This document shows positions 1 through 11,744 of a DNA stretch of 64,000 bases, piece by piece (the first letter of the stretch is position 1; every line of letters begins with the position of its first letter). Under the pieces are notes generated by a model, which saw nothing but the letters and a program-made list of their open reading frames with translations, had not been told where the DNA came from and did no database searches. Position numbers and translations under genes: made by a program. Source of the stretch: Callaeas wilsoni (Eukaryota > Chordata > Aves > Passeriformes > Callaeidae); the NCBI GenBank assembly GCA_013398955.1, contig VWPU01012615.1, forward strand, positions 6,328 to 70,327, read 5' to 3'.

Positions 1-87
1 CTCCAGCCTCCCTCCAGCCTCCCTCCAGCCTCTCTCCAGCCTCTCTCCAGCCTCCCTCCAGCCTCCCTCCAGCCTCTCTCCAGCCTC
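1..87. repeat. 11-bp minisatellite, cut by the window edge
   Basis: Eight consecutive units of the pattern ctccagcctcY fill this segment, differing only by C/T changes at the last unit position. The array continues off the left edge, so its true length is unknown. It is pyrimidine-rich on this strand. Confidence 0.95.
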
Positions 88-3000
88 GGTGTGCCCGTTC
101 CAAGGTGGCAGCAGCCAAGGTGGCAGCGTGTGATTAAGTGGGAATGGATACCCGCGTGAACCCAGCCGACAGGGGTGAACATAAAAGCCTGGCAGAATTT
201 TTTCTCACCTCATCCTGAGCAGATGGCACCAGATTAGTCCTCTCTCCTTTTTTGTTTTGTTGTTGTTGTTGTTGTTGTTGTTTTAACCTTTTAAATAATG
301 AAGCAGCAACCTGGCTGAAATGGCCCCATCTGGATCATATAATCCTAATCTTCCTCAAGGTTAAGTGCAGGTTGTGTCACCATGAGCTGAGGTGACAGCG
401 TGGGCACTGGAACACAAATCGTGCTGGAAATCCAGCCTGCACAGTGACTTCATTTCCACCCACGGCAAAGCTGGGATTGGGAATGCCCCCTTCAGACTGA
501 AGACCTTTTACCAGAATCCTAAATTAGTGGGTATTCCACTGCTGCCTTTTTTTCCCGTTAGCAGTTCTCACCCCACTCGTTTAAAATGCAACAGGTTGGA
601 AGAACAGACAGAGCCTTCCTCTAAATTCAGCTGAAATCCCGACCCTGGAGCTGCCCTGAGGCTTGCCAGAGTTCAGGTCAGGGTGTAGGTTGTGGTCTGT
701 CCTCTGTTTCTTCTCCAATTGCTCATCCAACTATTTAATTTAGTGTATTGGGATGCCCTGGGGGTTAAGTCCAAGACTTGGCTTGAATTTCCTCCTTCCA
801 GAATGTGCAGGAAAAGTCTGTCAGAGGCTGCGAGCGCCAGGATAGGAAAGGGTTTAAGGGTGACGCAGAAAAGTCTGAAAAAACTAGCGGGATTAAATAA
901 AGCACTGAGAGTTTGACACAATCAGGAATTATATCCTATTAGACTACAGGATAATCCCAAGAGAGGTGACAGAATGCAGCAGGCAGTTTAAACCAAATTG
1001 CTTATACCAGCCTGTGAATACTGAAAGATAAAAGGCAGCAGATAAATTAATTAAAAATCCATAGCTCAGACAGGCCTTGCTTTGCCTCTCACTGTCCCTG
1101 GAATTCATGAGGAGAGAGAGAACGGCAGAAAGGCAACTGCACGAGGGCAGGGCTGAGCCTGGCATCTGATTATGTCAGTTAATTTAAGGCAAAGACACTG
1201 CAACACAAAAAAAAACCATTCCAGCAAACAAAAGTCGCATCCAAACGCGCCGTTTTTCACTTTTTTATGACTGCATTTAAGAGGCAATCTCCGAAAGAAA
1301 GTTCACCCCGCTTATATCTCATGAAGAGGACCTGGTGCCTGCTGCAACGAAAGCAATTAATCGAGGTCTTTTCCATCACTTTCTCTCATGCATCATTGAG
1401 TTAATTATTTAATGACATATAAATCCTAACAGTTCGAAAGGTCTGGGGCTGTGCTGCAGCTACATTGCAAAGCTGTCTTTCATCTCCCTCTTCTCACAGA
1501 ACAGCAACTTCCCCTTCCCTGTGAAGAAGGAGCTCTGTCTTTGAGATATTGTTGTGGCAGCCATCAAAAGGTGTGATGTGAAATGTTTATTCACGCACAG
1601 ATAGCAGATATTAAATGAAATGGAACATATGTGGTTGCCTGTTTGTTTGGTATTCCCCTGCTAAACCCTAAAGACACTTCCCTATCGCTCTCTCTCCTTG
1701 GATTGGCTGTGGAATGGGATACGTCTGTTTGATCTGGTGTTTTTACTTCCATTAGATAATGCTTGTCATTGAGGAAACACCGCAAATTAATTAATTTGTT
1801 AAAAAGACTGAGAGGTTTTCTTAACAATGCCTCGCATTTGTTTGGAACGTTTTATGTAAGACTCTTGGAATGCTCTGCAGAACTGAATTAATTAGTGGTG
1901 AGGTGGCATTTTCTGTCATGCGAGCATGAGCTTGGCGCTTTTGGGGCTACAGCTTTTTGTTTGTCCTTTAATTGGTGTGTTTGGAGCCAGCCGTGGCTGG
2001 GAGCCCCCAGCCCCGAGCGAGGCAGGGACACTCTGCCCCTTTCACAGCCTGGGGCACAGCGCCTTTCCATCTCAGGGTGCTCGTGCTGACCCTTGTCTTG
2101 CAGAATCTTTCCAGAGGCGCTTTCTGAGCCATTTTCCTGGGCTTTTCCACTGCCTATAAATGTCTTCTTTTAGTGAACAGCCAGAGCCCAGGGAGGGTAT
2201 GGCTCCTGCTGACATCCCTCCCTGCTCAGGTGAGGTGCGACTGCTGAGGACGTGCAGTGAGAGGGGCTCCGAAATACCAAAAAATGCCCCGTGCTCAGCC
2301 CTGCCACATCCCCTCTGCACCCCCGGTGCTGTGGCAGCACTTTCCCCTGCTGTCCTGACTAGGAGAGGTTTCTGCGCTCAGTTTGGACACTCAGCCCGGT
2401 TTGTGATTGTGAACGAGCTCCCCACAGGCTGGGACTGGGGCTGACTTTGCTCCCGGCAGCGGGAGATGCTCTGAGCTGGGAGCAGCGTTTGGAGCAGCTG
2501 GGGGTGGACATCTCGCTGGGTTCCGCTGTGCTTTGCTGAGTCTGTGAGCAAGATCCGCACACAAACTGAGCCCACGGGCTGAGATTAGCCTTGACTTCGC
2601 TTCCAGTGGCAGGGAGATGCTCCAAGCAGTGTCTCATATCCTGCTGCCAAAAGAAAAGGAAAGTGGCAAACCACACACGGCCAGTATGAATTTCCTCCCC
2701 AGATCATTTTCTTTCAGCTGATGCTGCCTTCTTCTTCTTTGTAGCCATTTTGTGAATGGCACTGAATGCCTGAGCTTCACAAAAAAGAAATGGCTGTTTC
2801 TCAAACCCTTCCTTATCAAGCTAAAAACAATCATTCTTCATTGTAAAGCGATCTTTATAACGTGTGAATTATCTCGTGTCTGTTACAATCAGCTAAAAAC
2901 CTGGCATGGCTGCATCCACTGTGGCTGGGGGAATTCAAACACATTTGCAAACATCCCTTGTCTGAGGAGGGAACAATGGGCCGGGCACAGCTGCTTGGAA

Positions 3001-3573
3001 ACTGCTCAGCACCAGCTGCAGCCTGGGCCTGCCTCTCGGCGAGGTGACAGCTGGGGAGGGACAGGGACAGGCCGCTTGTGAGAGGAGAGCACCCTGGACT
3101 GACACGGGGATGAAACACCTCGAGGAGCTGCTCTGCACCTTCACCAAAGAGTTAAATGCGTTTTGCTGGGGTCAAATTGTTGTGTCAAACACAATCTTGG
3201 TACCTCACCTGCCTTGGAGGTGCAGAGGAGCTTCAATGCACAGGTTGTGTGAAGCAGGAATTGCAGATGAGGTGGGAAATGGGCAAAATTTTAATGTGAG
3301 AAGGACCCAGAGATTCAAAAGCCCACCAGAGCGGGGTATTTTTTACTGCTAAAATAATGAGCCAACAATGCGTCCCTCAATGCTCCGCTCTGGTGAAGGT
3401 GGAGGTCGGTCACAGGTTGGATTTGATCATCTTGGAGGTGTTTTCCATCCTGGATGATTCTGGGAAACGGGGCTTGCAAGAGGCTGAGTCCCTCCAGACC
3501 AGCTCCAGCCCCTTGCTGCGAGAGGGGTCACTCTGGCCCCGCTGCTTTGGGATCTGTGCTGTGTCCTGCGGTG
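88..3573. other. Gene-free flank
   Basis: No recognisable coding exon, RNA gene or complete transposon is seen. It holds a GTT triplet microsatellite at about 259-282 and an AT-rich stretch at about 900-1900 with many TTAATT/TAATTA motifs. A weak diverged duplication lies at about 2420-2640, where two blocks end in the shared gggagatgct. All open frames are short and resemble no family I know. Confidence 0.6.
259..282. repeat. (GTT)n microsatellite
   Basis: About eight perfect GTT triplets, flanked by T-rich sequence on both sides. Confidence 0.95.
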
Positions 3574-3577
3574 CAGG

Positions 3578-4079
3578 TGAAAGGAATGAGGGACTTGTCT
3601 TTACAAATGAGCTGTGGGCCTGCTGGTAGATAAAAACTAGCACTAAGACATAAAAGAAACAATGGGAAGGGTTCCACTGATTGATGAATGGAAAGAGAGA
3701 TTTGTCTTTATCAATAAACTGTAGGTCTGCTAATAAATGAAATTGAATATCAAGAGATGAAAGAAACAATGAGAAGAACCATAAATTCCATAGGAATTAA
3801 AAAAAAAAAAGGAAAAGGGGGGAATACATAAAAAGGGAATATTAAAAATTAGGCGTTCAGGGAAGTCTGTACCTCGCAAGTACCTCAGCCAACGAGGAAA
3901 GAGAGAGGGAAAATGTGGGCAAGAAATTAGGATAAAAAGGAGGCTCTGTCTTCCAAAAATTGGAGAGACCCTAGGGGAATGCCCCATGGCCTCTCCCTTT
4001 ATTGGAATAAAGTAACGGGACTCCTCTGTCTCCTTTTTGGACGTAAATCTCTGGTGTTGGTGGATTAATTTTCCTGACA
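3578..4079 (+). mobile_element. Solo LTR, family 1 copy 1 (class I ERV-like)
   Basis: A 502-bp element begins TGAAAGG and ends CCTGACA. It is flanked by the 4-bp direct repeat cagg at 3574-3577 and 4080-4083. A second copy lies at 8470-8967. The LTR reads left to right: a TATA-like gATAAAAAGG at about 3931 and a polyadenylation signal AATAAA at 4006-4011 define U3, R and a short U5. The U3 part contains a diverged tandem duplication with an offset of about 106 bp; segments near 3598 and 3704 both read tcttta, then ctgt, then ctgct. A 4-bp target duplication is typical of gammaretrovirus-like (ERV1) elements, so that class is inferred. No internal viral genes are attached, which makes this a solo LTR left by LTR-LTR recombination. 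Confidence 0.88.
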
Positions 4080-4083
4080 CAGG

Positions 4084-6194
4084 GACCCCTCAACTCAACA
4101 CCATTTTCTCAGGGAAAAGCTGTTGCAGTGCAGAGAGGAGCTCTGCAAACCTTCTATTTCGGGACCGAGCTGCATCCACGTCAGCTGGAATTTCTGTTCC
4201 CTGGGCTAACCCTGCTGCAGGGCCCTCCACGGAGAAACGGGAGCTGTGGATCTTCAGTGCTCATCGTTTCTGCTACATCCGTGCCCTCCCCGGCTGAAAG
4301 GAGGGGTTTCCACAGCACTGGGAATCACTGAATAATGGGGAAGGGTCTGAGTGTCTCACTCGGGTCAAAATTTGGAAGAGACAGTGAGAATCCAGGAAGA
4401 AATGTGATTTTTCCAGGCCGTTTGCATCTATGTGAGAATGAGAAATCACAGAGTGATGCTCGTACAAATTAATTGGGGGAAAAAAATGGAAAAATCCACC
4501 GTGGCCTGTGAAATACAAAGATGCTGCAGGTGAGTGGAGGAATCTCTGAAATCCTCATGTCTGGAGGCTGTGGGATTGTGCTGGGAGAGGAATCCTTGCC
4601 CCTCTGGTTGCACTTTTCCCTCCACGTTTGGTTCTACCCACTCTGGAAGTACCTCTGGCAGGGGGGGTTTTAGTGGGAATTGGTGACATTCTCCAGGCAA
4701 ATCGAGTCCTTTTCTCTCTTCCACTGAAAATTCCAGCAAACCTCTCCTGGTCTGCACCAGAAGCCTCAGTCTTTAACCCTCACTCAGCAAACTGCCACGC
4801 CAGGACTGATTTGGCAACAGAACATTTTCCAGGGCATGTTTTTTAATAAAAACACATTCCCAAGGACCCCTGCTAATAAAGAGATCAAAGGCAAAGCTTA
4901 GCTGCTACAAAGGCAGCTGCAGACATACATGTCCAAATGAATGTGAACAGAAATTAGCAAGGAGAGCGAGGATTACTCTGAAAATAATTCGTTTGATAGA
5001 ACAAGAGCTGTGCAGTTTCAGTAATTATTCCTACAGCACTTTTTGGGAAATACCCTCTTGCTTCCTGCTTCCTCGTTTCAGCCTCAGCTAACAGATTCTC
5101 CTCGCCTGCCTTTCCTCAGGGAAGGGGCTGTAATTGAGAGAAAGAGGAGGATGAATTAAACAGATCCACTTTGAAAGTGAATTGTGGCTTTTCAGGTTCT
5201 CCAAACTCAGGCAGACAAGCTGCCCTTGAGATAAAGCTTTTGCATCTGTGGGAGAGAAACAACTGGCCAGGAGAACCATTTGCAATACATTTCAGCAACA
5301 CTTTCTAAATTAAGTGCCTTAAAGATTCCATTTAGATTCTGTCAGGCAGTTTCTGGGTGTTAATTAAGTACTGACTGATTATGGAAAACTTATTTATGGG
5401 AATCCTAGACCTGCTGATGCCTCTAGGAGCATTTTATAACACATCCTACTTAGAGGTAATTTTTTTGCATTGATTTTTCTACACCCCCTTTTTTTTCCCA
5501 CTTATTTTGAAGAATGCTATCAGGAAAAGAAAGAGATTTCTTTCTTAAAAGTTTTCATACCATAACTTCCAAATTCTCTGGTTCTTACTGGAGGAGTAAG
5601 AGGCTGCAGGTGATAAATCATAGGTTTAACTTAGAAATATTTGGACTCTGGAAATGCAGCCATTGGAATTAAAGAAGACATAGAAACCTTTTATCCTCAC
5701 GTTTTGCTGTGAACAATCCTATTCTGATGGCGTCAGCAAGTCAGTAGTTAAAAGCTGACAGAATGAAGAGATCCAGTGGCTCAAGATATTCACAAAAGCA
5801 GAGAAAACTTCTTGCAAATGCAACAGGTGGGTGTGGAACTCTGGCAATTTGTCTTGGGAGCAGAACTGCTGGGATTGTCACTGCAGGGAGCAGCTGAGGG
5901 ACCTGGGGAGCTGCTGCATGCTCTCCGTGGGGACAGGAGCGTCTCTGTGACCTCAGCGCTGGGCTGGATCGGTGCCACAGCTCCTGCTGCAGCACCTGGG
6001 GCTTCGCTCAGCCCCGAGGAGCCTGGCGCATTGAGGCTGTGTGATACACCTGTGATACACCACGAGAGGCCCTCCAGATGAGACTCACGCAGAGGGAGAC
6101 CAACAGCACCAACACTGTGCTTGAAACTATTAAAACTGAGCTTAGGAACACATCCCAAAAGGACAGGGATGACAGACAAACACGGGCAGAGCTC
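4084..6194. other. Gene-free flank
   Basis: Nothing recognisable as a gene or repeat was found, apart from short homopolymer runs and a tiny duplication of gtgatacacc at about 6041-6062. Open frames here are short and of ordinary intergenic character. Confidence 0.5.
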
Positions 6195-6200
6195 AGACGG

Positions 6201-6581
6201 TGTGGAGACAGAGGTTTTGCAAGAAAATGGACACGTGGTGCACCAGCCATAAGGACAAGTGAACAGAGCACGTAGAAACGTACACAGCGAGAGAATGCTG
6301 ATGCTTCAAGGACAGAGGGACAGCAGCCGAAGAAAAAATATAAACAAAAGATAGAAAACTGTCTGATGATTCGTGTGTATAGGTGCACGGTAGCTGGGCA
6401 AGCACAGCGAGAGATCCAATTAAATCATTCCATGTTTTATGTGTGTGTATTGCTTTGCCAATCAGGTAATGTGTGGCCGCCTGGACAGGGGGAGCACAGT
6501 GGATAATAAGGGTGCTTGGGGGCAATAAAGTGGCTTCTGCTGGATTCATATTGGATCGTGCGGAGTCCGTTTACTCCCGCA
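6201..6581 (+). mobile_element. Solo LTR, family 2 (class II ERV-like)
   Basis: A 381-bp element starts TGTGGAGACA and ends ACTCCCGCA. It is flanked by a perfect 6-bp duplication, agacgg, at 6195-6200 and 6582-6587. It contains TATAAA at 6339-6344 and AATAAA at 6524-6529, in the order expected for a + strand LTR. A 6-bp target duplication is characteristic of class II (ERVK/alpha/beta-like) retroviruses, so that class is inferred. No other copy occurs in the window and no viral coding sequence adjoins it. Confidence 0.82.
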
Positions 6582-6587
6582 AGACGG

Positions 6588-8465
6588 AGCAAACACAGCA
6601 CTGGAATCCAGGCTGGCCTGGGCCCAAGAGAGCCAGATGAGCAGCGTGACTTTGCAAAAAGCACCAGAGGTTGTCAGGCACAGGTTTAGTGCTGCACCCA
6701 GGGAAGTGTGACCTGCTCCCTGCTCCCTGCTCCCTGCAGCCTCACGTGGCTCTGCAGAGGGGCTGGGGCTGGGCCCAGATGAGCAATGGCCCTGCCTGAC
6801 TCACACACAGCCCGATCCTTCATCACTGCCTTTTATTTAATACACAATAACGCTGCCTCTAAGCCGAAATTAATTGCACGGTTATACATATGAGTCACTT
6901 AATTGTAATTGTTATTACCTTAATTTCTACAATTACAGGGGGTAAACAACAGGGCTTCGTTTTCCAAGGGACGTGGCTCACGTTTGGAGCACGTTTGCTT
7001 TCTGCCTTGCTCGTTTCTCATGGTGGCTCTCCAGAAAACATCATGTACATCCTCCCAAGCAGGAGATTGGAAAACAGAGTAATAAGAACTTCTCCTTCAG
7101 CTCTGGCCACCTCCTGGGTGGGACGTGGTGACCGAGTGGCACCAACCTGCCCTACAAAGGGACAACTTCAGCAACAGCTGAGGCCTCAGCACCCAGAGCT
7201 TACACTTCTTGCCTTCTTTTAGCGGCTGCACCCCACAGAGCAGTTTATAAACCCAGATTTACAGATTTGCCAGACAATGACCTGTTTTTCACTTTGAATT
7301 TTAGATAAATATTTTGTAAATCTGGCCCTGGGCTGGCTGTAGTGGCTGGTGGAGGTTTGCTGCCGATGGAAGGGGTCAGTGCCTTTCCAGCTCCAGGGAG
7401 GGTCACAGATCTGTAAGAGGAGAGTTCACCAATAACTCTAATTCCTCTCCTCTCCCTTCAAGCTACAACCCCTCTAATTACAGGCCTGTAACATTTTTCA
7501 GTCGTTCTCACTTCCCAGCAAATAGTTTGGCTAATAGTGGCTGTATTGATGGACCCATCCAGCGGAGCAGAGAAGGAACCAAAGCTCCTGGATTTAAAAT
7601 GAATGGAGTGTTTACCTGTACATCATTTTAATGGATGGTGAAATTCATTCTCATGATAGACCCATAAATGTCACTTTCTGTCTGCCACAGCAAAATACTC
7701 GTGTAACAAATGGCATGCTGCATTAATACCCAACAAGAGGATGTTCAAAGCAGCTTGACTTGCATTACACACGCTCATAAAGGCTCAGCCTGGGATTTTT
7801 ATTCATTCTGTTGGCTCAGGGAGCAGCAGAAACACATGGGTGGAGGTACAGCAACGGGGAAGATGAACGATATGAAATTAAATATAAACTAGTCTGGTTC
7901 CCAGAAATGAGATCCCTTTGTTGAGCTTGGGTTTATTCCAGATGCTCTGGTAGAAACTATTTTTGTTTGGTTTTTTTTTACCACAACCCTCTGTGAGTTT
8001 GCTCAGCTCCAAGAAAACCTGGAGACTGATATCGGCTTCTTGCATCCATCAGTGGAAATGCAGTCACATCCCTGAAACCCCAGTGCCTGGGGAGCTCAAA
8101 GCCCTCGGGGTGTGCATGCAAGAGCAATCAGGGCCCTTTGGTACATCCTGCTCTGCCCCGCTCCTCCAGGGCTGCAGCGGGTTTGGGACACTGTGGGCAA
8201 ACAGGAATCAGCAAAACATCTCCAGCCTGTTGCTTCCCGTTACTTTATCTCCAGGAAAAGCTTTTCTCAGGTTCCCTTTCCTGGATTCCCCTGGACTGGG
8301 AAGGACAAAAGCATTGTCCTCTCCTGGGCCCAGGGATGGGATGGAGCAAACAGCAGGGAACAACCCCAGCTCCTGAGCCAGGACCCAGCTCTGTGCCTGT
8401 CCCTCTGCCTTTAAAAAGCTGCTGCCTCACAAATCCATCCTATGGGATTTCAGAGGGGTGAAACC
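6588..8465. other. Gene-free flank with an AT-rich, possibly conserved block
   Basis: No gene is seen. At about 6830-6960 there is a dense run of homeodomain-type cores (TTAATTG, CTTAATTG, TTGTAATTG, CTACAATTAC), the look of a conserved non-coding element. Whether it is conserved cannot be told from one genome. A short (tgctccc)3 repeat lies at about 6713-6738. The rest is unremarkable. Confidence 0.4.
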
Positions 8466-8469
8466 AAAG

Positions 8470-8967
8470 TGAAAGGAATGAGGGACCTGTCTTTACAAAT
8501 AAGCTGTGGGCCTGCTGGTAGATAAAAACTAGCACTAAGACATAAAAGAAACAATGGGAAGGATTCCACTGATTGAGGAATGGAAAGAGAGATTTGTCTT
8601 TATCAATAAACTGTAGGTCTGCTAATAAATGAAATTGAATATCAAAAGATGAAAGAAACAATGAGAAGAACCATAAATCCCATAGGAATTAAAAACAGGC
8701 AAGGGGAGGGTATACATTAGAAGGGAACCTTAGGAATTAGGCGTTCCGGGAAGTCTGTACCTCTCAAGTACCTCAGCCAATGGGGAAAGGGAGAGGGAAA
8801 ATGCGGTCGGGAAATTAGGATAAAAAGGAGGCTGCGTCCTCCAAAAATTGGAGAGACCCCAGGGGAATGCCCCATGGCCTCTCCCTTGATTGGAATAAAG
8901 TAACAGGACTCCTCTGTCTCCTTTTTGGACATAAACCTCTGGTGCTGGTGGATTAATTTTCCTGACA
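8470..8967 (+). mobile_element. Solo LTR, family 1 copy 2 (class I ERV-like)
   Basis: A 498-bp relative of the LTR at 3578-4079, with the same TGAAAGG start and CCTGACA end. Its own perfect 4-bp target duplication, aaag, lies at 8466-8469 and 8968-8971. AATAAA is at 8894-8899. The different duplications show that the two copies inserted separately and are not the two ends of one provirus. They differ by scattered substitutions and by the length of an A-rich stretch near the middle. No viral genes are attached. Confidence 0.88.
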
Positions 8968-8971
8968 AAAG

Positions 8972-9907
8972 GAAATTTTAGAATTAAAAATTATTCTTTA
9001 GCAAAAACTCTGTAGTCCTACAGAGATCAAGAACTTTCTTCACCTCTAAGTCACCCCCTAGGCTTTAATAGAGAGGAATGTCTCATATAAAGGATGGTAA
9101 AAATAGGTTCAAAACGTAGAGAAAAGGAGTATTTCTCTCCTTCTCATAAGTTCCCCATAAGCAGCTCTTGTCTTGGGATTTGGGATGTTCTTATCTCCCT
9201 GTGATGTGAAGGGCTGGATGTTTCATGAGCCACAAACCACCACTTTGGGGCTGAGGAAGACACAAGTCCTGTGAAAGATTTCCTGGACCAGCCCTTTATC
9301 CCTCCAGAAAGGCGCTGATTAAAGCTGCCCACCCAAAGAAAACGTTCCCTGTCTGCCATCCCACCTTTCCCCGGTGATAAATTGGGAATGGGGGTGGATG
9401 AGAAACCCCTAATTGCGGATGCTCCAACAAAGTGCAGAGCTCTCCTTTTCCTCAGCACGGGATTAGAGCCTGGGGGAAGTTTAACAGGACCTAAATTGAA
9501 TCATTTAATTAATAGAAAACTCCCCCCTCCCATCTACTGCCAATTTTCTGTTACACCTTTGGTTTCATCTTTATTCCCTTTGGTTTAGTTCCAGCTCCCC
9601 TGCCCCTAAACTCTCAGAGTGGAGCCCTCCTGCTTTTTAAAAAAAAAAGCTGCAGCTCAGTTTCCAAGCCCTGCTCAACTCTGTCAGATCATTTAAGTAT
9701 TTAACCGAGCCTGGATGGACTATTGGTTAATTAGAGCTTTCTGTGTTAGAGAAATGTTCCTCAATTTGCATCTCCCAGTATAAATATCCCCTCCACAGGG
9801 GACAGCTGAAACCCCTCCACAGGAAGAAGCTGTTAGGGACAAAGCAGAATGGGATCCCCCTGCTTCCCAGTTCCCAGGATCAAAGCCACGTCCCTCGGCT
9901 TGGCTCA
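8972..9907. other. Gene-free flank
   Basis: AT-rich to about 9150, then mixed composition. No gene, RNA or repeat is recognised. Confidence 0.5.
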
Positions 9908-10147
9908 GATCAGAAAGAATCCAAAAAGGAGTTCTTGGATGGTGCTCAGTGTTTGGATTATCGCAGGGATCAGAGAGCATCCAAAAAGGAGTGCTTGGGT
10001 GGTGCTCAGTGTTTGGATTATCGCAGGGATCAGAGAGCATCCAAAAAGGAGTGCTTGGGTGGTGCTCAGTGTTTGGATTATCGCAGGGATCAGAGAGCAT
10101 CCAAAAAGGAGTGCTTGGGTGGTGCTCAGTGTTTGGATTATCGCAGG
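9908..10147. repeat. 60-bp minisatellite, four units
   Basis: Four head-to-tail 60-bp units begin at 9908, 9968, 10028 and 10088. Units 2-4 are identical by eye; unit 1 carries a few changes. Because 60 is divisible by three, open frames run through the array on both strands (up to about 209 codons on the minus strand). These are a by-product of the repeat and not evidence of a gene. The near identity implies very recent expansion or homogenisation. Confidence 0.95.
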
Positions 10148-11388
10148 TCTCCATCACAAGGAGCATCCCTGATCTCCTGAGCGCTGTCACTGTACCAGGC
10201 CCTCGCTGGAGATGGGATCTGAGGCGTTCACCTGCTCCTGTTTTCTCTCGCTGAGCTGTTGTAGGAACACGTTTGAGGCATCGCTCCACTCTGATGGCCT
10301 CTCCAGTTTCCTGTGCGAGGAGAGTGGTAATTCCACAGTGATGTTTCAAGAAATATCTCTGGCTCTCTGTATTTAAGGGCTTTGAATTGTGAAGAGAAAG
10401 GAGAAGTGTAATCTTCTTACATTATCATTAAAGGCATCAACTAATCCTGCTGCAAAAGGTGTGATTTGCTGATGGAAAGGGGAACATTTCTGCTGCCTGG
10501 GAATGCGTCTTGCCAGCTAATGAACACTTCTCCCCCAGTTCCTCAAAAGCTTATCTGTGCCTGATAAATTCCACATCCCTGCCTCGTTAATGCTGAATCC
10601 CCACCTGGCAAATGCTGTGTCCCTTTCTATAAATATTTGCTTTTCCATCGCTGTGTAAAAACAACAAACCGCTGGTGCTGGGATGTGGAACTGCTGCAGA
10701 TCAGGCAGGAGGTGGCACAGCCAGGTGGGCAATCATCAAACCATCCAGGGTCACACACGGGTTTTTCATTTCGCTGCTGACTTGATCTGCTGCCTCAGGC
10801 AAAGCACTTCACTGCTTTCTGCTTCCAGTTCCGCCCACCGGGAAAATAAATATCGGTATATCCAGCTTTGTCCCACTGCTTTTGGAAACAAAGGAGGTGA
10901 GAGCTGGGAAGAAGCACTTGGGCATTTAGCTGTGTGGCAGTGATGTCTGCCTCTTTTCCAGGCAGGATGAGGGAAAGTTTAACTGTTCCCTCCTCAATTT
11001 GCAGACGTGGGACTCCTGCCAACCCCCAGAGGGGAAGAGGGATGTGAGCGAGGTTTGGGAGCTTCTGGGCACAGGGATTTCTGCAGGAGAGAGGTGCCAG
11101 TTTGCTGACAGAACATCTCCTTTCCCCCCTTGATAAGTTTTCTACCATTGCAGGTGCAAATTGGTCAGATTTACCTTTCTCCTGCGTGTTCCATCTACAG
11201 CCACAGAGCAAATTGAATCTGCTGATAACTTCCCTTTCCCTGTGTCCCACATCTTCCTGCACACATCAACCATTCTCTCCAACGCTCAGCAGCTTCCAAA
11301 AAGTGCTCCACGGCTTGGAGAGACTTTGCACAAGGAAAAACCTGACCCAGAATGTTGAGGGATGGCTAAAATGGTGTTAATAAAAAGG
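10148..11388. other. Gene-free flank
   Basis: No gene or repeat is recognised. The sequence is mixed, with a few ATAAATA-rich patches at about 10625-10860. Confidence 0.5.
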
Positions 11389-11395
11389 AGTTTCA

Positions 11396-11737
11396 TGTGG
11401 ATGCTGAAATGCTGTTCGCAGGGAAATTTCCTCTTCTTGCATTCATTCTGGGAGAACTTTTCCTTTGTTGTGTAAGCTATGGAAACAATAGATAGGGTCT
11501 TTGTAAATAGCATTCATATCTGGTATCTTCTGACCTTGTGGACAATATATTAGAAAAAAACATTTCTAAGTGGGTGTCTGAGACTTTGACCAATCACCCT
11601 AGGAGAAGTGTGAGCACTGTTCAATTGCTTTATGGAACTAGAATATATAAATGGTATTGTAAATTTAATAAATAATTCATTCCTCACTCTGAACTCCTGC
11701 CTCGCTACATCTCTGAACCCCTGCTTAAAAGCCCACA
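11396..11737 (+). mobile_element. Solo LTR, family 3 copy A (class II ERV-like, 342 bp)
   Basis: The element runs from TGTGGATGCT to AAGCCCACA, so its ends form an inverted repeat TGTGG/CCACA. It is flanked by agtttca at 11389-11395 and again at 11738-11744. This is 7 bp, one longer than the 6 bp seen for its relatives. Inside are CCAAT at 11590-11594, TATATAAA at 11644-11651 and AATAAA at 11667-11672. The polyadenylation signal sits only about 16 bp after the TATA box, implying a very short R region as in class II retroviruses. Copies of identical length lie at 46072-46413 and 48237-48578, with a reversed fragment at 26295-26480. Confidence 0.9.
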
Positions 11738-11744
11738 AGTTTCA

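Noticed and set aside
9720..10349. 209-codon minus-strand open frame with 20-residue repeats
   Set aside because: Produced by the 60-bp array; no gene context or recognisable domain.
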